NCBI GenBank assembly: GCA_963753585.1
Contig: CAVWCU010000001.1
Coordinates: 434,001-498,000, forward strand
Length of the DNA stretch: 64,000 nt
DNA from: VRUE01 sp963753585
GTDB lineage: Bacteria > Actinomycetota > Thermoleophilia > Solirubrobacterales > 70-9
Reading direction: 5' to 3'
The notes under the pieces are model-generated. The model saw nothing but the letters and a program-made list of their open reading frames with translations, ran no database searches and was not told the DNA's origin. This document shows, one piece after another, positions 34,863 to 45,680 of this stretch (position 1 is the first letter of the stretch; every line of letters begins with the position of its first letter). The translations under genes and the position numbers were made by a program.

Positions 34863-35502
34863 ATGCCCGAGCTGAGCAGGTCGCAGATCGCCGTCTACGG
34901 CGCCGTCGCCGTGCTGCTTCTTCTGCTTGGAGCACGAGCGATACGGGCTGAGGGGAGCGGCTCCACCTACCAGCCCGCCCCGAGCTTCGCCTCCGGTGAA
35001 TCGTCTGATCCGAGTAGCGGCTTCAGCCTCGACTCCTCCGGCGGCGACGTGGTCGTGCACGTCACCGGCGCGGTCGCCCAGCCCGGCGTCTACCGGTTGC
35101 CGGTGGGAGCACGGGTCACCGACGCGGTCTCGCGGGCGGGCGGTCCCGACCGCGATGCCCTGCTGGAAGCGATCAACCTGGCGGCCCGCCTCGCCGATGG
35201 GCAGCAGGTCGTCGTGCCCAAGGCGGGGCCAGGGGGCGCGCCGCTCGCGACGGCCGGCGCAAGTGAAGACGGCCCGATCAGTCTCGGTACTGCCACCGCT
35301 GAGCAGCTGGAAACGATTGACGGGATCGGACCCGTGACGGCGCAGAAGATCCTCGAGTACCGCGACGGGGAGGGCGGCCTCGCCTCGGTCGACCAGCTCG
35401 ACCAGGTGAGCGGGATCGGGCCGGCGACGATGGAGTCCCTGCGCGCCCGCCTTCAGCCTATATCCCCTGATCCCCTCCTCTTTAACTCCCCTCCCTCTCT
35501 AG
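34863..35502 (+). CDS. comEA: Competence protein ComEA (SLBB + helix-hairpin-helix), stop codon displaced by a frameshift
   Basis: ComEA is a membrane-anchored DNA receptor for uptake. ATG 34863 gives an N-terminal anchor (IAVYGAVAVLLLLLGA), an SLBB domain (VVVHVTGAVAQPGVYRLPVG ... SRAGG) and a C-terminal HhH pair (IDGIGPVTAQKILEYRDGEG and VSGIGPATMESLRARL). The literal frame has no stop and runs into comEC to 35900, translating nonsense. With one extra base near 35460 the frame ends at TAG 35500-35502, just before the comEC start; that is the end given here. Inference: insertion error rather than true fusion. Confidence 0.8.
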
Positions 35503-35509
35503 GCACGCG

Positions 35510-37403
35510 ATGCGCAGCGGGCGGCCATCGCGGTTGGTCATCCTCGCGGCTCTCGCCGCGGTCGCTCTCGCACTCGTCCATCGCGATGAGATCCACGGGC
35601 GAGCCGTCGACGCCCTCGGTCGCGGCATTCCCGCACGCGAGGCCGAGCTGGCGCGCGGCTTCGTCCTCGGCGAAGACGAGCGAATCGGCGAGGCGACCGT
35701 CGAGGACTTCCGCCGCTCGGGCCTCAGCCACCTGCTCGCCGTCTCGGGCCAGAACGTTGCCCTGCTGGCCTTGTTGGCGATGCCGCTGCTCGCTGCGCTG
35801 GGGATGCCGCTGCGCACCCGCCTCGTCTGGATCCTCGGGGCGATCGTCGTCTACGTGCCGCTGGCCGGTGCCGGGCCCTCGATCATGCGTGCGGGCGTGA
35901 TGGGCGGCCTCGGCGTCCTGGCGATGCTGGCAGGCCGGCGCTCCTCACGGCTCTACGCGCTTGCCGTGGCCGCGGCCCTCGCCCTCGCGATCGACCCGCG
36001 CGTCGCCGGCGACGTCGGCTGGCAGCTCAGCTTCGCCGCGGTGCTCGGCATCCTCGCCCTGGCTTCGCCGTTGCGCCGAGGCGATCGTCGCCCGGATCGG
36101 CGGGCGGGGATGGCGCGGGGTCCTCGCCGAGGGCGCCGCGTTGACCGTCGCCGCCACCCTGGCAACGGCGCCCTTGATCGCATTCCATTTCGAAGCGGTC
36201 TCGACCACGACGCTCGTGGCCAACCTGCTGGCGCTGCCCGCGGTGGCGCCAGCGATGTGGCTGGGGATGCTGGCGGCGGCCGGCGGCCAGGTCCCCGGCT
36301 TTCCTGTCGAGCTCCTCAACGCGGTCAACGCCCTCCTCCTCGCCTACATCGCCCAGGTGGCTGCCTGGTGCGGCAGCCCGAGCTGGGCCTACCCGCACGT
36401 GCGGCTGGGGCTGGGTGGCCTCGTCGCCTCCTATCTCGTCCTCACCGCGGCCGCAATCGGCACCCCGGCCATCCTGCGCCACCACCGCCTCGCCATCCTC
36501 AGACGTCGCCGCACCGTCCCCGTCGACGGGACGAAATCCCGACATATAGGCGTGATTTCGTCCCGTCGGCGAGCGTTTCGGAGGGCTTGGGTTGCGGGAG
36601 CGGCCAGCGCCGCCATCGCGGCGCTGGCCTGGGTGGGCGGTGGGGCCGGTGCGAGCGGTCCCGCGAGCGGGCTGCGCGTGACCTTTCTCGACGTCGGTCA
36701 GGGCGATGCGATCCTGCTCCAGCCGGCCCACGCGCCGGCGGTTCTCGTCGACGGGGGCCCGCCCGGCGCCGAGATCTCGGCGAAGCTCCGTGCTGCCGGC
36801 GTCCAGAGACTCGGGGCGGCGATCCTCACCCACGAACAGTCCGATCATGCGGGCGGGATCGAGGAGCTGCTCGGCCGCTTTCCGGTGAGGAGGCTCGCCT
36901 ACGCACGGATCGGCGCCGGGCTCCGCCGTGAGGCCGAAGCGGCCGGCGCCACTCCGGTGCGGATCGCCGCCGGCGACGCTCTCCGGGCCGGCCGGTTGTG
37001 GGTGGAGGTCCTCTGGCCGCCGGGCGAGCTGCTCGCCACGCCGCTGGCGGGTGCCGATCCGAACACCCAGGCCCTGGTCCTCCTCGTTCGCTGGCACCGC
37101 CTCTCACTGCTGCTCACCGGCGACGCCGAGGCGGAGGCGGTGCCGATCGACCCCGGGCCGGTCGACGTGCTCAAGGTCGCGCACCATGGCAGCGAAGACG
37201 CCGGTCTCGGCGCGCTTCTCGATCGTGCCAGGCCGCGGCTCGCTGTCATCTCCGTTGGCGACGACAATCCTCATGGCCATCCAGCGCCCACCACGCTGGC
37301 GACCCTCGCCGCACACCGCGTTCCCGCTCTGCGCACAGACCGCGATGGCACGGTCGTGCTCGACGCCGGCCGGACCGACGTCGCGCTCGGCACGAGCGAT
37401 TAG
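35510..37403 (+). CDS. comEC: Competence membrane channel ComEC/Rec2, frameshifted
   Basis: ComEC carries single-stranded DNA across the membrane in transformation. From ATG 35510 the first part is the ComEC core (FVLGEDERIGEATVEDFRRSGLSHLLAVSGQNVALL). Near 36075 the frame shifts by one base and the rest continues through membrane helices to a metallo-beta-lactamase-like domain (VTFLDVGQGDAILLQ, LTHEQSDHAGGIEELL, VLKVAHHGSEDA). The N-terminal DUF4131 region of typical ComEC is absent. Palindrome F1 (36524-36568) lies in a loop between channel and hydrolase-like domain. Total length is one over a multiple of three. Confidence 0.88.
36524..36568. repeat. Palindromic element F1, inside comEC
   Basis: 15-bp arms (36524-36538 and 36554-36568) around the loop ccgacatataggcgt. 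The reading frame continues through it, adding TKSRHIGVISSRRR. F2 (48741-48783) has a similar loop core, CCGATATATG. Confidence 0.65.
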
Positions 37404-37568
37404 CCCTCCTGGGCAGCGACCTCAACGAATCGCCGACCCAGTATTTGGTTTTCCTGGCCGGCGGCTATCGGGATCGGGATGCCACGGCCGATGGCCGTAG
37501 TGGTGCTCTACAGGACCCGACATGCGCTCTCGCGAAGGCTCCTCGGCTCGAGCCTGACGGGAGACGGC

Positions 37569-38294
37569 ATGCTCATCAGGCTGCGCAGCACCACGATCGG
37601 CCTTCTGGGGCTCGTCACCGTCGTCGGGCTCGCTCTAGTCGCCTTCGTCTCCCAGATCGGTTGGCCCGGCGTCCTCAGCGGCCCCCTTCCCGCTGTTCCG
37701 GCCCCCGGTGTGGTCCAAAACGACACGATCGCCCTGGTCCAGGCCGAGACGCATCCGCTTCTCGCGACGCGCGGCGGCGTGGGGCAGCGTCCGCAAACGA
37801 CGGCGAACCGCCACGGCGAGACGGCATCGGATCTAGAGCCGAATGTCGCCGACGCGGATCAGCTCACCAAAGCGCCGGCCGAGCAGCCGGCCCTGCCGGG
37901 CCCAGGGCCCTCGGATCCACCTCCTCAGACAGCACCGGCTCCGATCTCTCAGCCCACCGGTCAGGAGCCCCCCGCCTCGGCTCCAGCGTCCGGTGAGGAC
38001 GAGGACGGGGCGGAGGAGCCGGCGCCGGTGGCCGCTGGTGCCGATGGAAAATCCCGAGGGCGTGACAAGGAGAAGGCGCACGAGCGCGACGATCGGCGCA
38101 GCGACTCCGGCGATCGTCGTGACGACCGACGCTGGGACTCCGATGACGACGAGGAGCGCTCATCGCCGGAGGACCGCTGGGATGGGGACGACGACGACTG
38201 GGACGAGGACGAGTGGGACGACGATCACGACTGGGACGACGACCATGACCACGACGACTGGCACCGGGGAAAGTCGGACGGCCGCCGCGACTAG
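37569..38294 (+). CDS. Single-pass protein with Asp/His/Trp-rich C-terminal tail
   Basis: A 241-residue protein of unknown function. ATG 37569 starts a short basic segment, a hydrophobic helix (TTIGLLGLVTVVGLALVAFV, about residues 8-27), a Pro/Ala/Glu-rich disordered region, then a charged tail of about 90 residues dense in Asp, Arg, Trp and His (repeats like DDDWDEDEW and DDDHDHDDW). Such tails could bind divalent cations such as Ca2+ or Zn2+, but this is conjecture. It lies between comEC and holA. No homologous domain was recognised. Confidence 0.65.
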   Translation: MLIRLRSTTIGLLGLVTVVGLALVAFVSQIGWPGVLSGPLPAVPAPGVVQNDTIALVQAETHPLLATRGGVGQRPQTTANRHGETASDLEPNVADADQLTKAPAEQPALPGPGPSDPPPQTAPAPISQPTGQEPPASAPASGEDEDGAEEPAPVAAGADGKSRGRDKEKAHERDDRRSDSGDRRDDRRWDSDDDEERSSPEDRWDGDDDDWDEDEWDDDHDWDDDHDHDDWHRGKSDGRRD

Positions 38295-38311
38295 ATCTAC
38301 ACTCGGCCGCG

Positions 38312-39292
38312 ATGGCTGAGAGCTTGGCAGCGCTGTACCTGATCGCCGGCACTGACGGCGCGAAGATCGATGAAACGCGCGCCCGTCTGCGAGCTCGCGC
38401 GGAAGGCGACGGTGGCGCCGGGGCGCTCGAGGTCTTCGAGCCGAGCGAGGGAAGAGGCGCTCCCGATCACGAGGCCCTGCTGGCCGCGATCCCGGCGATG
38501 TCGCTGACCGAGGCGCGGCGTTACCTGCTGGCCGACGGGGTCGACCGCTGGCGCGACAAGCAGCTCGAGGCTGTCGCCGCTGCCATCGGTGCCCTCCCGC
38601 CCGAGCTGACCGTCGTCCTGATCGCGCGGGCCAAGGCGCCGGCGAAGCTTGCGAAAGCCGTCAGGTCGGCGAAGGGCGAGATCCATGAGTTCGAGGCGCC
38701 GAAGGCGCGCGACATGCCGCGCCTTCTGGTCGGCGACGCCAAGCGCCTCGGCTTTGAATTGGAGCCCGCCGGCGCCCGCATCCTCGTCGACCGCATGGGC
38801 GCCAACCCGGTGCGGTTGCGCAACGAGCTCGAGCGCCTGGCGCTTTGGGCCGGGGAGGGCGGGCAGGTGACCGCGGCCGATCTCGACGCGATGGTCTCCG
38901 ACACGTCCGAAGCCGCGGTTTGGGCCCTCTCCGACGCTCTGCTGGAGCGCGACCCGGCAAGGGCGAGCAGGCTGGCCGAGCAGCTGATCTCGCAGGGGGA
39001 GAACGTGACCGGTCTCATCTACGGCCTCGCCTCTCGGTTGCGCAAAGCCTGCACCGCGGCCGCTCAGCTCGAGGAGGGGGTGCCGCCGAAGCAGGTCGAG
39101 GCAGGCCTCGGGATGCACCCCTACGCAGCGCGTCAGCTGGTCGCAAAGTTGGGCAGGGCGAGCCTCGAGGATCTGTGCGAGGCGACGACGACGCTGGCCG
39201 ACCTCGAGGTCTCCTGTCGCGGCGGGGCCGACTACGGCGACGAGCTGGCGTTGACGCTGGCGATCAGGAGCGCCGCTGGAGCGGCGGCGTAG
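38312..39292 (+). CDS. holA: DNA polymerase III delta subunit
   Basis: HolA is part of the clamp loader, opening the beta clamp. The 326-residue protein begins ALYLIAGTDGAKIDETRARL, then shows AMSLTEARRYLLADGVDRW, VLIARAKAPAKLAKAV, RMGANPVRLRNELERLALW and the C-terminal collar with LGMHPYAARQLVAKLGRASLEDL, in the family order. The gene commonly neighbours comEC and rpsT, as here. The stop abuts the convergent rpsT gene. Confidence 0.9.
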   Translation: MAESLAALYLIAGTDGAKIDETRARLRARAEGDGGAGALEVFEPSEGRGAPDHEALLAAIPAMSLTEARRYLLADGVDRWRDKQLEAVAAAIGALPPELTVVLIARAKAPAKLAKAVRSAKGEIHEFEAPKARDMPRLLVGDAKRLGFELEPAGARILVDRMGANPVRLRNELERLALWAGEGGQVTAADLDAMVSDTSEAAVWALSDALLERDPARASRLAEQLISQGENVTGLIYGLASRLRKACTAAAQLEEGVPPKQVEAGLGMHPYAARQLVAKLGRASLEDLCEATTTLADLEVSCRGGADYGDELALTLAIRSAAGAAA

Positions 39293-39562
39293 CTACTTCG
39301 CCGCGGCGGCCGAGGCGATCCGGGCCGCGCGGGACTTCTTGCGTGCACCGGTGTTCTTGTGCAGGGCGCCCTTCTGGACGGCCTTGTCGATCTTGGAGAC
39401 CAGAGCCTTGTGCTCGGTCTCGATCTTGCTCGCGTCGCCGGCCTCGGCGGCGCTTTCGAGCCGGCGGAAGTAGGTCTTCACCGTGCTCGTGAGCAGGCGG
39501 TTCTCCGTGCGCTCGCGCTCGCTGCGTAGGATCCGCTTCTTCTGTGAGGCTATGTTCGCCAT
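39293..39562 (-). CDS. rpsT: 30S ribosomal protein S20
   Basis: A small basic protein bS20 (89 residues) that binds 16S rRNA. It starts MANIASQKKRILRSERERTEN, is mostly helical with Lys/Arg-rich ends, and has VQKGALHKNTGARKKSRAARIASAA at the C-terminus, typical of S20. It is antisense to its neighbours, as often seen in actinobacteria. Confidence 0.95.
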   Translation of the reverse strand: MANIASQKKRILRSERERTENRLLTSTVKTYFRRLESAAEAGDASKIETEHKALVSKIDKAVQKGALHKNTGARKKSRAARIASAAAAK

Positions 39563-39598
39563 GTTTCCGGCGGCCGACTATAGCGAGTGAGATAGGTA

Positions 39599-41248
39599 TT
39601 GGAGACCCCCGAGACGCCGGACGGGCGCGACATCGAGGCGGACGCCGCGCTGCGCGCCGCCGAGGCCTTCGATCCCGGTGAGGAACCGTCGCCCGAGCCG
39701 TCGCCCGGCCGGATCGCCCGCTCGACCGCGTTCTTCTCGATCGCTACCGCCGCCTCGCGGGTCGCCGGGCTCGGGCGCGAGATCGTCGCCGCCTCCTACT
39801 ACGGAGTCAGCGGCCCGATGTCCGCCTTCACGATCGCCTTCCAGGTCCCCAACCTCGTCCGCGCCCTCTTCGCCGACGCGGCGCTTCAGCCCGCCTTCGT
39901 GCCGATCTTCACCGAGCAGCTGGAGAAGAAGAACTACCGCGAGGCCTTCCGGCTCGCCTCGACCCTGCTCCTCCTCGTCACCCTCGTCCTCGGCGCGATC
40001 ACGGCCCTCTTCGTCCTCGCCGCGCCGGTCATCATGCCGCTCGTCGCCCCGGGCTTCGAAGGGGCGATCCTCGACCTCACCGTCACCCTCTCCCAGGTCC
40101 TCTTCCCGATCCTGATCCTGCTCGGGATGAGCGGCGTCGTCGTCGGCGTGCTCAACAGCTACGACCGCTTCGGGGCCTTCGCGATCTCACCGCTGTTCTG
40201 GAACCTGACGATCATTACCCTCGTCGTCGTCCTCGCGCCGATGTTCGAGGGCCAGGACCGGATCTACGCGTACGCGATCGGCATCCTCGCCGGCACCCTG
40301 GTCCAGCTGCTGATCCCCGCCTTCGACCTGCGCAACACCCCGTTCAAGTTCGAGTGGAGCTTCGAATGGCGCAACCGCGACGTGCGGCGGGTCCTGCTGC
40401 TGATGCTGCCGGTGACGATCAGCCTCGGCCTGATCAACTTCAACCTGATCGTCAACAGCCTCTTCGGCACCCTCGTCAGCGACCAGGCGCCGGCGGCGAT
40501 CGACAAGGCCTTCCGCATCTACCAGCTGCCGCAGGGGATCTTCTCGGTCGCGATCGCGACCGTTCTCTTCCCGACCCTTGCCCGGTTCGCCTCGCGGGGA
40601 GAGCACGACAACCTGCGGGCGACGATGGCCAACGGGATGCGCCAGATCCTCTTCGTCCTGATCCCGGCCGCCGCCGCGGTTCTCGTCCTCTCCGACCCGA
40701 TGGTGCGGCTCGTCTTCCAGCGCGGCGAGTTCACGCCGGAGCAGACCACGCTGGTGGCGACCGCGCTCTTCTGGTTCGCCTTCTCGCTGCCCGCCAACGG
40801 CCTCTTCCTGCTGCTCACCCGCACCTTCTTCAGCCTCCAGCGGCCCTGGGTGCCGACCAGCATCGCGGCGGCGAACCTCGCCGTCACCGCCCTCGCGGCG
40901 CTCGGCCTCTACCACCTCGGCGTCGGCGGGATCGTCGCCGCGACCGCGATCGCCACGGTAGCCAGCGTCGTGGCCCAGTGCGTGATCCTGCGCCGGCTGC
41001 TCGGCGGTCTCGAGCTCGGTCGCCTGCTCGACACGGGCTTGCGGATAACGGCCGCCGCCGCCGCTCTTGCCGTCATCAGCTTCGGCGTCTGGGATCTGCT
41101 CGACGACGCGCTCGGGCGAGGGCTGGCAGGGCAGATCACTTCCCTCGGCGCTGCCCTCGGCCTCGGCGGCCTGGCCTACGTCGGGGCGGCCAAGCTGCTG
41201 CGCATCGGCGAGCTCGAGCAGATCATGCGCCTCGTGCGGCGGCGCTAG
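39599..41248 (+). CDS. murJ: Lipid II flippase MurJ
   Basis: MurJ (MviN) moves lipid-linked peptidoglycan precursor across the membrane. The 549-residue protein has an acidic N-terminal tail, then about 14 membrane helices with family motifs: TAASRVAGLGREIVAASYYG, SAFTIAFQVPNLVRALFADA, AALQPAFVPIFTE, and later LPQGIFSVAIATVLFPTLAR and FQRGEFTPEQT. Start TTG 39599 is 37 bases from the divergent rpsT. The next gene begins directly after the stop. Confidence 0.94.
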   Translation: METPETPDGRDIEADAALRAAEAFDPGEEPSPEPSPGRIARSTAFFSIATAASRVAGLGREIVAASYYGVSGPMSAFTIAFQVPNLVRALFADAALQPAFVPIFTEQLEKKNYREAFRLASTLLLLVTLVLGAITALFVLAAPVIMPLVAPGFEGAILDLTVTLSQVLFPILILLGMSGVVVGVLNSYDRFGAFAISPLFWNLTIITLVVVLAPMFEGQDRIYAYAIGILAGTLVQLLIPAFDLRNTPFKFEWSFEWRNRDVRRVLLLMLPVTISLGLINFNLIVNSLFGTLVSDQAPAAIDKAFRIYQLPQGIFSVAIATVLFPTLARFASRGEHDNLRATMANGMRQILFVLIPAAAAVLVLSDPMVRLVFQRGEFTPEQTTLVATALFWFAFSLPANGLFLLLTRTFFSLQRPWVPTSIAAANLAVTALAALGLYHLGVGGIVAATAIATVASVVAQCVILRRLLGGLELGRLLDTGLRITAAAAALAVISFGVWDLLDDALGRGLAGQITSLGAALGLGGLAYVGAAKLLRIGELEQIMRLVRRR

Positions 41249-43273
41249 ATGTTGGGCGTGGGGCGCTATCTGCTGGGGGTCGCCGAGATCGCCCTGATCG
41301 TCAGCTCCGCCTGGCTGGGCGCGACGGGGCTTCGCCACCGTGCCCTTTCTGGCGTTGACGGAGCACCAGCACACCTCGCAACCACGGTCATCGCACTGGC
41401 GATTCTGCTCTGGGCCGGTGAGCTGCTGGGCGCTTTCGGGCTGTTCAAGCCGCTGCCATACCTGCTGTGGGTAGTGGCAATCGGATTCGGGAGCTGGGCG
41501 CTGACCCGCGGGTGGCGTGGGGGATGGGGGGGTCGAGGACGGACCGTGGACCGCCCGCAGCGCCCCCCCATCCCCCACGACAGGACCCGCGGCCAGTCCG
41601 TTGGGGTCTTGACCGTGATCGCCCTAGCGATTGCGGTGATAGCAGTCGTTCATTTCGCGTTGGACGTGAAGCCGAAGCTGTCCACAGGCATGACCGGATT
41701 CGACTCGACCTGGTACCACGGGCCTTTTGCGGCGGGGTTCTTCCAGAGCGGGGACACGTGGGGGCTGCACTTCATCGCGCCGCAGTTCCTGGCCTGGTTC
41801 TACCCGGCGAATTCGGAGTTGTTCCACGGGGTCGGGATGCTGGCCTTCGACCGAGACATCTTGTCTCCCCTGCTCAACCTCGGCTGGTTCGTCGGCTGCT
41901 TGGTTGCCTGCTGGTGCATCGGCAGGCCGTACAAGGTCGCGCCGTTCTCGCTGGCCCTGGGTGCCATCGCGTTGAGCTTGCCTGCTCTCTCCGATCAGGC
42001 CGGGGAGGCGCGCAACGACATCGTCGGGATCTTCTTCCTACTTGCTGCTGTTGCGATTGCCGTGGCCCAGCGCCAGTGCGGCTCCTCTCGCAAGCAGGTA
42101 GGAGCCGCACTGGCGCTGGGCCCCTTGGCCGTGGTGGGTCTCTCGGCTGGAATGGCCGCCGGCACAAAGCTCAACTTCCTGCTGCCGGCGGCGGCCCTGG
42201 TCGTCGGTTTGGCGGTGATTGCGCCGAGGGGAGAGAGGTGGCGCTCGCTGGCGGTCGCCGGACTGGCCGCCCTCGCCGGTGGTGGCTACTGGTACCTGCG
42301 AAATCTCATCCAGGCCGGCAACCCGTTGCCATGGATCGACGACCTCGGTCCGATCTCGCTGCCGGCACCCGATCAGGCCCTCGGCGGCCGCGAAGGACAC
42401 AGCGTCCTCGGCTATCTAACCGACGGCTCGGTCTGGTCCGACTGGCTCCTGCCCGGGCTCCACGACGGCCTCACCTTTCTCTGGCCGCTGCTCCTGGGCG
42501 CTGCCCTCGCGAGCCTATTCCTCTGTCTCGGGCGCCGCTCGGATCCCGTGCTCCGTGTCGCGGGCACCGTGGGCCTGGCCGCCGCCCTCGCCTGGCTTAT
42601 TGCCCCTACCTCCGCCTCCGGCCCCGAGGGAATGCCGAGGGGCTTCGAGTCCGGCCTCCGTTACCTGGCCCCAGCCTTGGTCCTCGGCCTCGCTCTGCTC
42701 CCTACCGCCCCACAATTTCGCAACCCCCTCGTCTCCCTTTCGCTGACTTCGTGGTTAAGGGTGCATATGGACCCCAAAAGACGAAGTCAGCGGTTGGAGA
42801 GGGGGTTGGCCTTTCTTGCGGTGGGAGGCGCGGTGCTGCTGGTCGCGGTGGGCTATCCCGTCCAGCGCCACTATCTAGAGAACCGCTACGAGAGCCCCAC
42901 CTTCACAGCCCCGGGCCTCAATGCCGCCTTCAAATGGGCCCAGGGAGTCGAGGACGCCCGCATCGCCACCACCAGCACCCGCCAGTACCCCCTCTTCGGC
43001 CGCGACCTCTCCAACCAAGTCGAGTTCGTCGGCGAAGAGCAGCCCCACGGCGGCTTCACCCCCCCCACCACCTGCCGCCGCTGGCGCGAACTCCTCAACG
43101 CCGGCAACTACGACTACGTCGTCGCCAGCCGAGACCGCATAGAACCAGGAAAGTCCCCATATCCAGCCACCGCCCGCTGGACCCAAGCTCCAAGCGCAGC
43201 AGTGGTCCTGCGCAAGCCCCCGACGATCATCTACAAGCTCAGTAGTCCGCTCGATCCCTGGGCGTGCCGGTGA
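41249..43273 (+). CDS. Large integral membrane protein, possible glycosyltransferase-like, with three in-frame palindromic inserts
   Basis: A 674-residue protein with about 12-14 hydrophobic segments, an N-terminal helix pair and a soluble C-terminal region (about residues 540-674). The loops MTGFDSTWYHGPFAAGFFQSG and GEARNDIVGIFFLL recall GT-C type glycosyltransferases or O-antigen-type membrane proteins, though no diagnostic motif was found. It starts one base after murJ ends, hinting at an envelope role. The frame passes intact through palindromes at 41506-41592, 42064-42122 and 42721-42808, each translating to a basic or polar segment between hydrophobic helices. No frameshift seen. Confidence 0.7.
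   Translation: MLGVGRYLLGVAEIALIVSSAWLGATGLRHRALSGVDGAPAHLATTVIALAILLWAGELLGAFGLFKPLPYLLWVVAIGFGSWALTRGWRGGWGGRGRTVDRPQRPPIPHDRTRGQSVGVLTVIALAIAVIAVVHFALDVKPKLSTGMTGFDSTWYHGPFAAGFFQSGDTWGLHFIAPQFLAWFYPANSELFHGVGMLAFDRDILSPLLNLGWFVGCLVACWCIGRPYKVAPFSLALGAIALSLPALSDQAGEARNDIVGIFFLLAAVAIAVAQRQCGSSRKQVGAALALGPLAVVGLSAGMAAGTKLNFLLPAAALVVGLAVIAPRGERWRSLAVAGLAALAGGGYWYLRNLIQAGNPLPWIDDLGPISLPAPDQALGGREGHSVLGYLTDGSVWSDWLLPGLHDGLTFLWPLLLGAALASLFLCLGRRSDPVLRVAGTVGLAAALAWLIAPTSASGPEGMPRGFESGLRYLAPALVLGLALLPTAPQFRNPLVSLSLTSWLRVHMDPKRRSQRLERGLAFLAVGGAVLLVAVGYPVQRHYLENRYESPTFTAPGLNAAFKWAQGVEDARIATTSTRQYPLFGRDLSNQVEFVGEEQPHGGFTPPTTCRRWRELLNAGNYDYVVASRDRIEPGKSPYPATARWTQAPSAAVVLRKPPTIIYKLSSPLDPWACR
41506..41592. 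repeat. Palindromic element A2, in frame inside the membrane-protein gene
   Basis: The second family A copy. Outer stem CCGCGGGT/ACCCGCGG; GGC opposite GACAGG; a 17-bp stem (41516-41532 with 41563-41579); GAGGA, a weak hairpin and CCGCAG. Spans 87 nt, a multiple of three, and encodes an Arg/Gly/Pro-rich loop between two membrane helices. Confidence 0.78.
42064..42122. repeat. Palindromic element H, perfect 23-bp hairpin inside the membrane-protein gene
   Basis: Arms 42064-42086 and 42100-42122 are perfectly complementary over 23 bp, with the 13-nt loop CTCGCAAGCAGGT. It is read in frame as a short polar loop (AQRQCGSSRKQVGAALALG). No second copy of its loop was found in the window. Confidence 0.7.
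42721..42808. repeat. Palindromic element E, inside the membrane-protein gene
   Basis: An imperfect palindrome with an outer CAACCCCCTC/GAGGGGGTTG stem, an inner 12-bp CGCTGACTTCGT/ACGAAGTCAGCG stem and a 28-nt loop containing GGGT...ACCC. It is read in frame through the cytoplasm-facing loop before the final helix. Confidence 0.6.
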
Positions 43274-43283
43274 CCCCGCTTCT

Positions 43284-43375
43284 CCCGCGGGTGGCGCTGT
43301 AGGGGGGACCGCCCCCGAGGAAGCTTTAGCTACCGCAGGGGGCGGTGGGTCCCCTGCAGCGACAGGACCCGCGGG
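43284..43375. repeat. Palindromic element A3 (family A)
   Basis: The third family A copy, between the membrane-protein gene and lepA. Outer stem CCCGCGGGT/ACCCGCGGG; GGC opposite GACAGG; stem GCTGTAGGGG/CCCCTGCAGC (one G-U); stem ACCGCCCCC/GGGGGCGGT; GAGGA, an AGCT-TT-AGCT hairpin, A, CCGCAG. Stem sequences differ from A1 and A2; unpaired motifs match. Confidence 0.8.
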
Positions 43376-43384
43376 CCAACACGC

Positions 43385-45199
<1,815 letters not shown>

Positions 45200-45238
45200 G
45201 CGGGCGGCGCGACTTGGGAACGGATAGGGTCCCGCGCC

Positions 45239-45679
45239 ATGGCTATCAAGACTGAGGCAATAGGCAAGGAATGGCCCGCCACCACCTACGAGGTGGGCAG
45301 GGAGAAGATTGGCGAGTACGCGCGTGCAATCGGGCTCGACAACCGGGTCCATTTCGACCGCGAGGCGGCCAAGGCAGCCGGCTACCGCGACGTCGTCGCG
45401 CCGCCGATGTTCTGCGTCGTCTACAGCGCCCCGGCGCTCGGCCCGGCGATGTTCGACCCCGAGGTGGGGATGAACTTCGCCGCGATGGTGCACGGCGCCC
45501 AGGAGTTCGAGTGGGGCGAGCCCGCCTGCTCGGGCGACGAGATCACCACCACCTCCAAGTGCCTGGAGATCTTCGAGAAGGACGGCAAGGGCTTCTACGT
45601 CTTCGAGACCCGGTCCGTCAACCAGGACGGCGACGAGGTCGTCAAGGGCACCTGGACCAACATCGTGAGGGGAGTCTGA
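45239..45679 (+). CDS. MaoC-like dehydratase, N-terminal-type (FAS1-like) subunit
   Basis: A 146-residue hot-dog fold protein of the MaoC_dehydrat_N/HadA-HadC group. It shows ATTYEVGREKIGEYARAIGLDN, RDVVAPPMFCVVY, MVHGAQEFEWGEPACSGDEI and a C-terminal strand FETRSVNQDGDEVVKGTW. Such subunits pair with a catalytic MaoC subunit to dehydrate 3-hydroxyacyl intermediates in fatty-acid or mycolic-type elongation. The next gene, one base away, encodes that partner. Confidence 0.82.
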   Translation: MAIKTEAIGKEWPATTYEVGREKIGEYARAIGLDNRVHFDREAAKAAGYRDVVAPPMFCVVYSAPALGPAMFDPEVGMNFAAMVHGAQEFEWGEPACSGDEITTTSKCLEIFEKDGKGFYVFETRSVNQDGDEVVKGTWTNIVRGV

Positions 45680-45680
45680 G

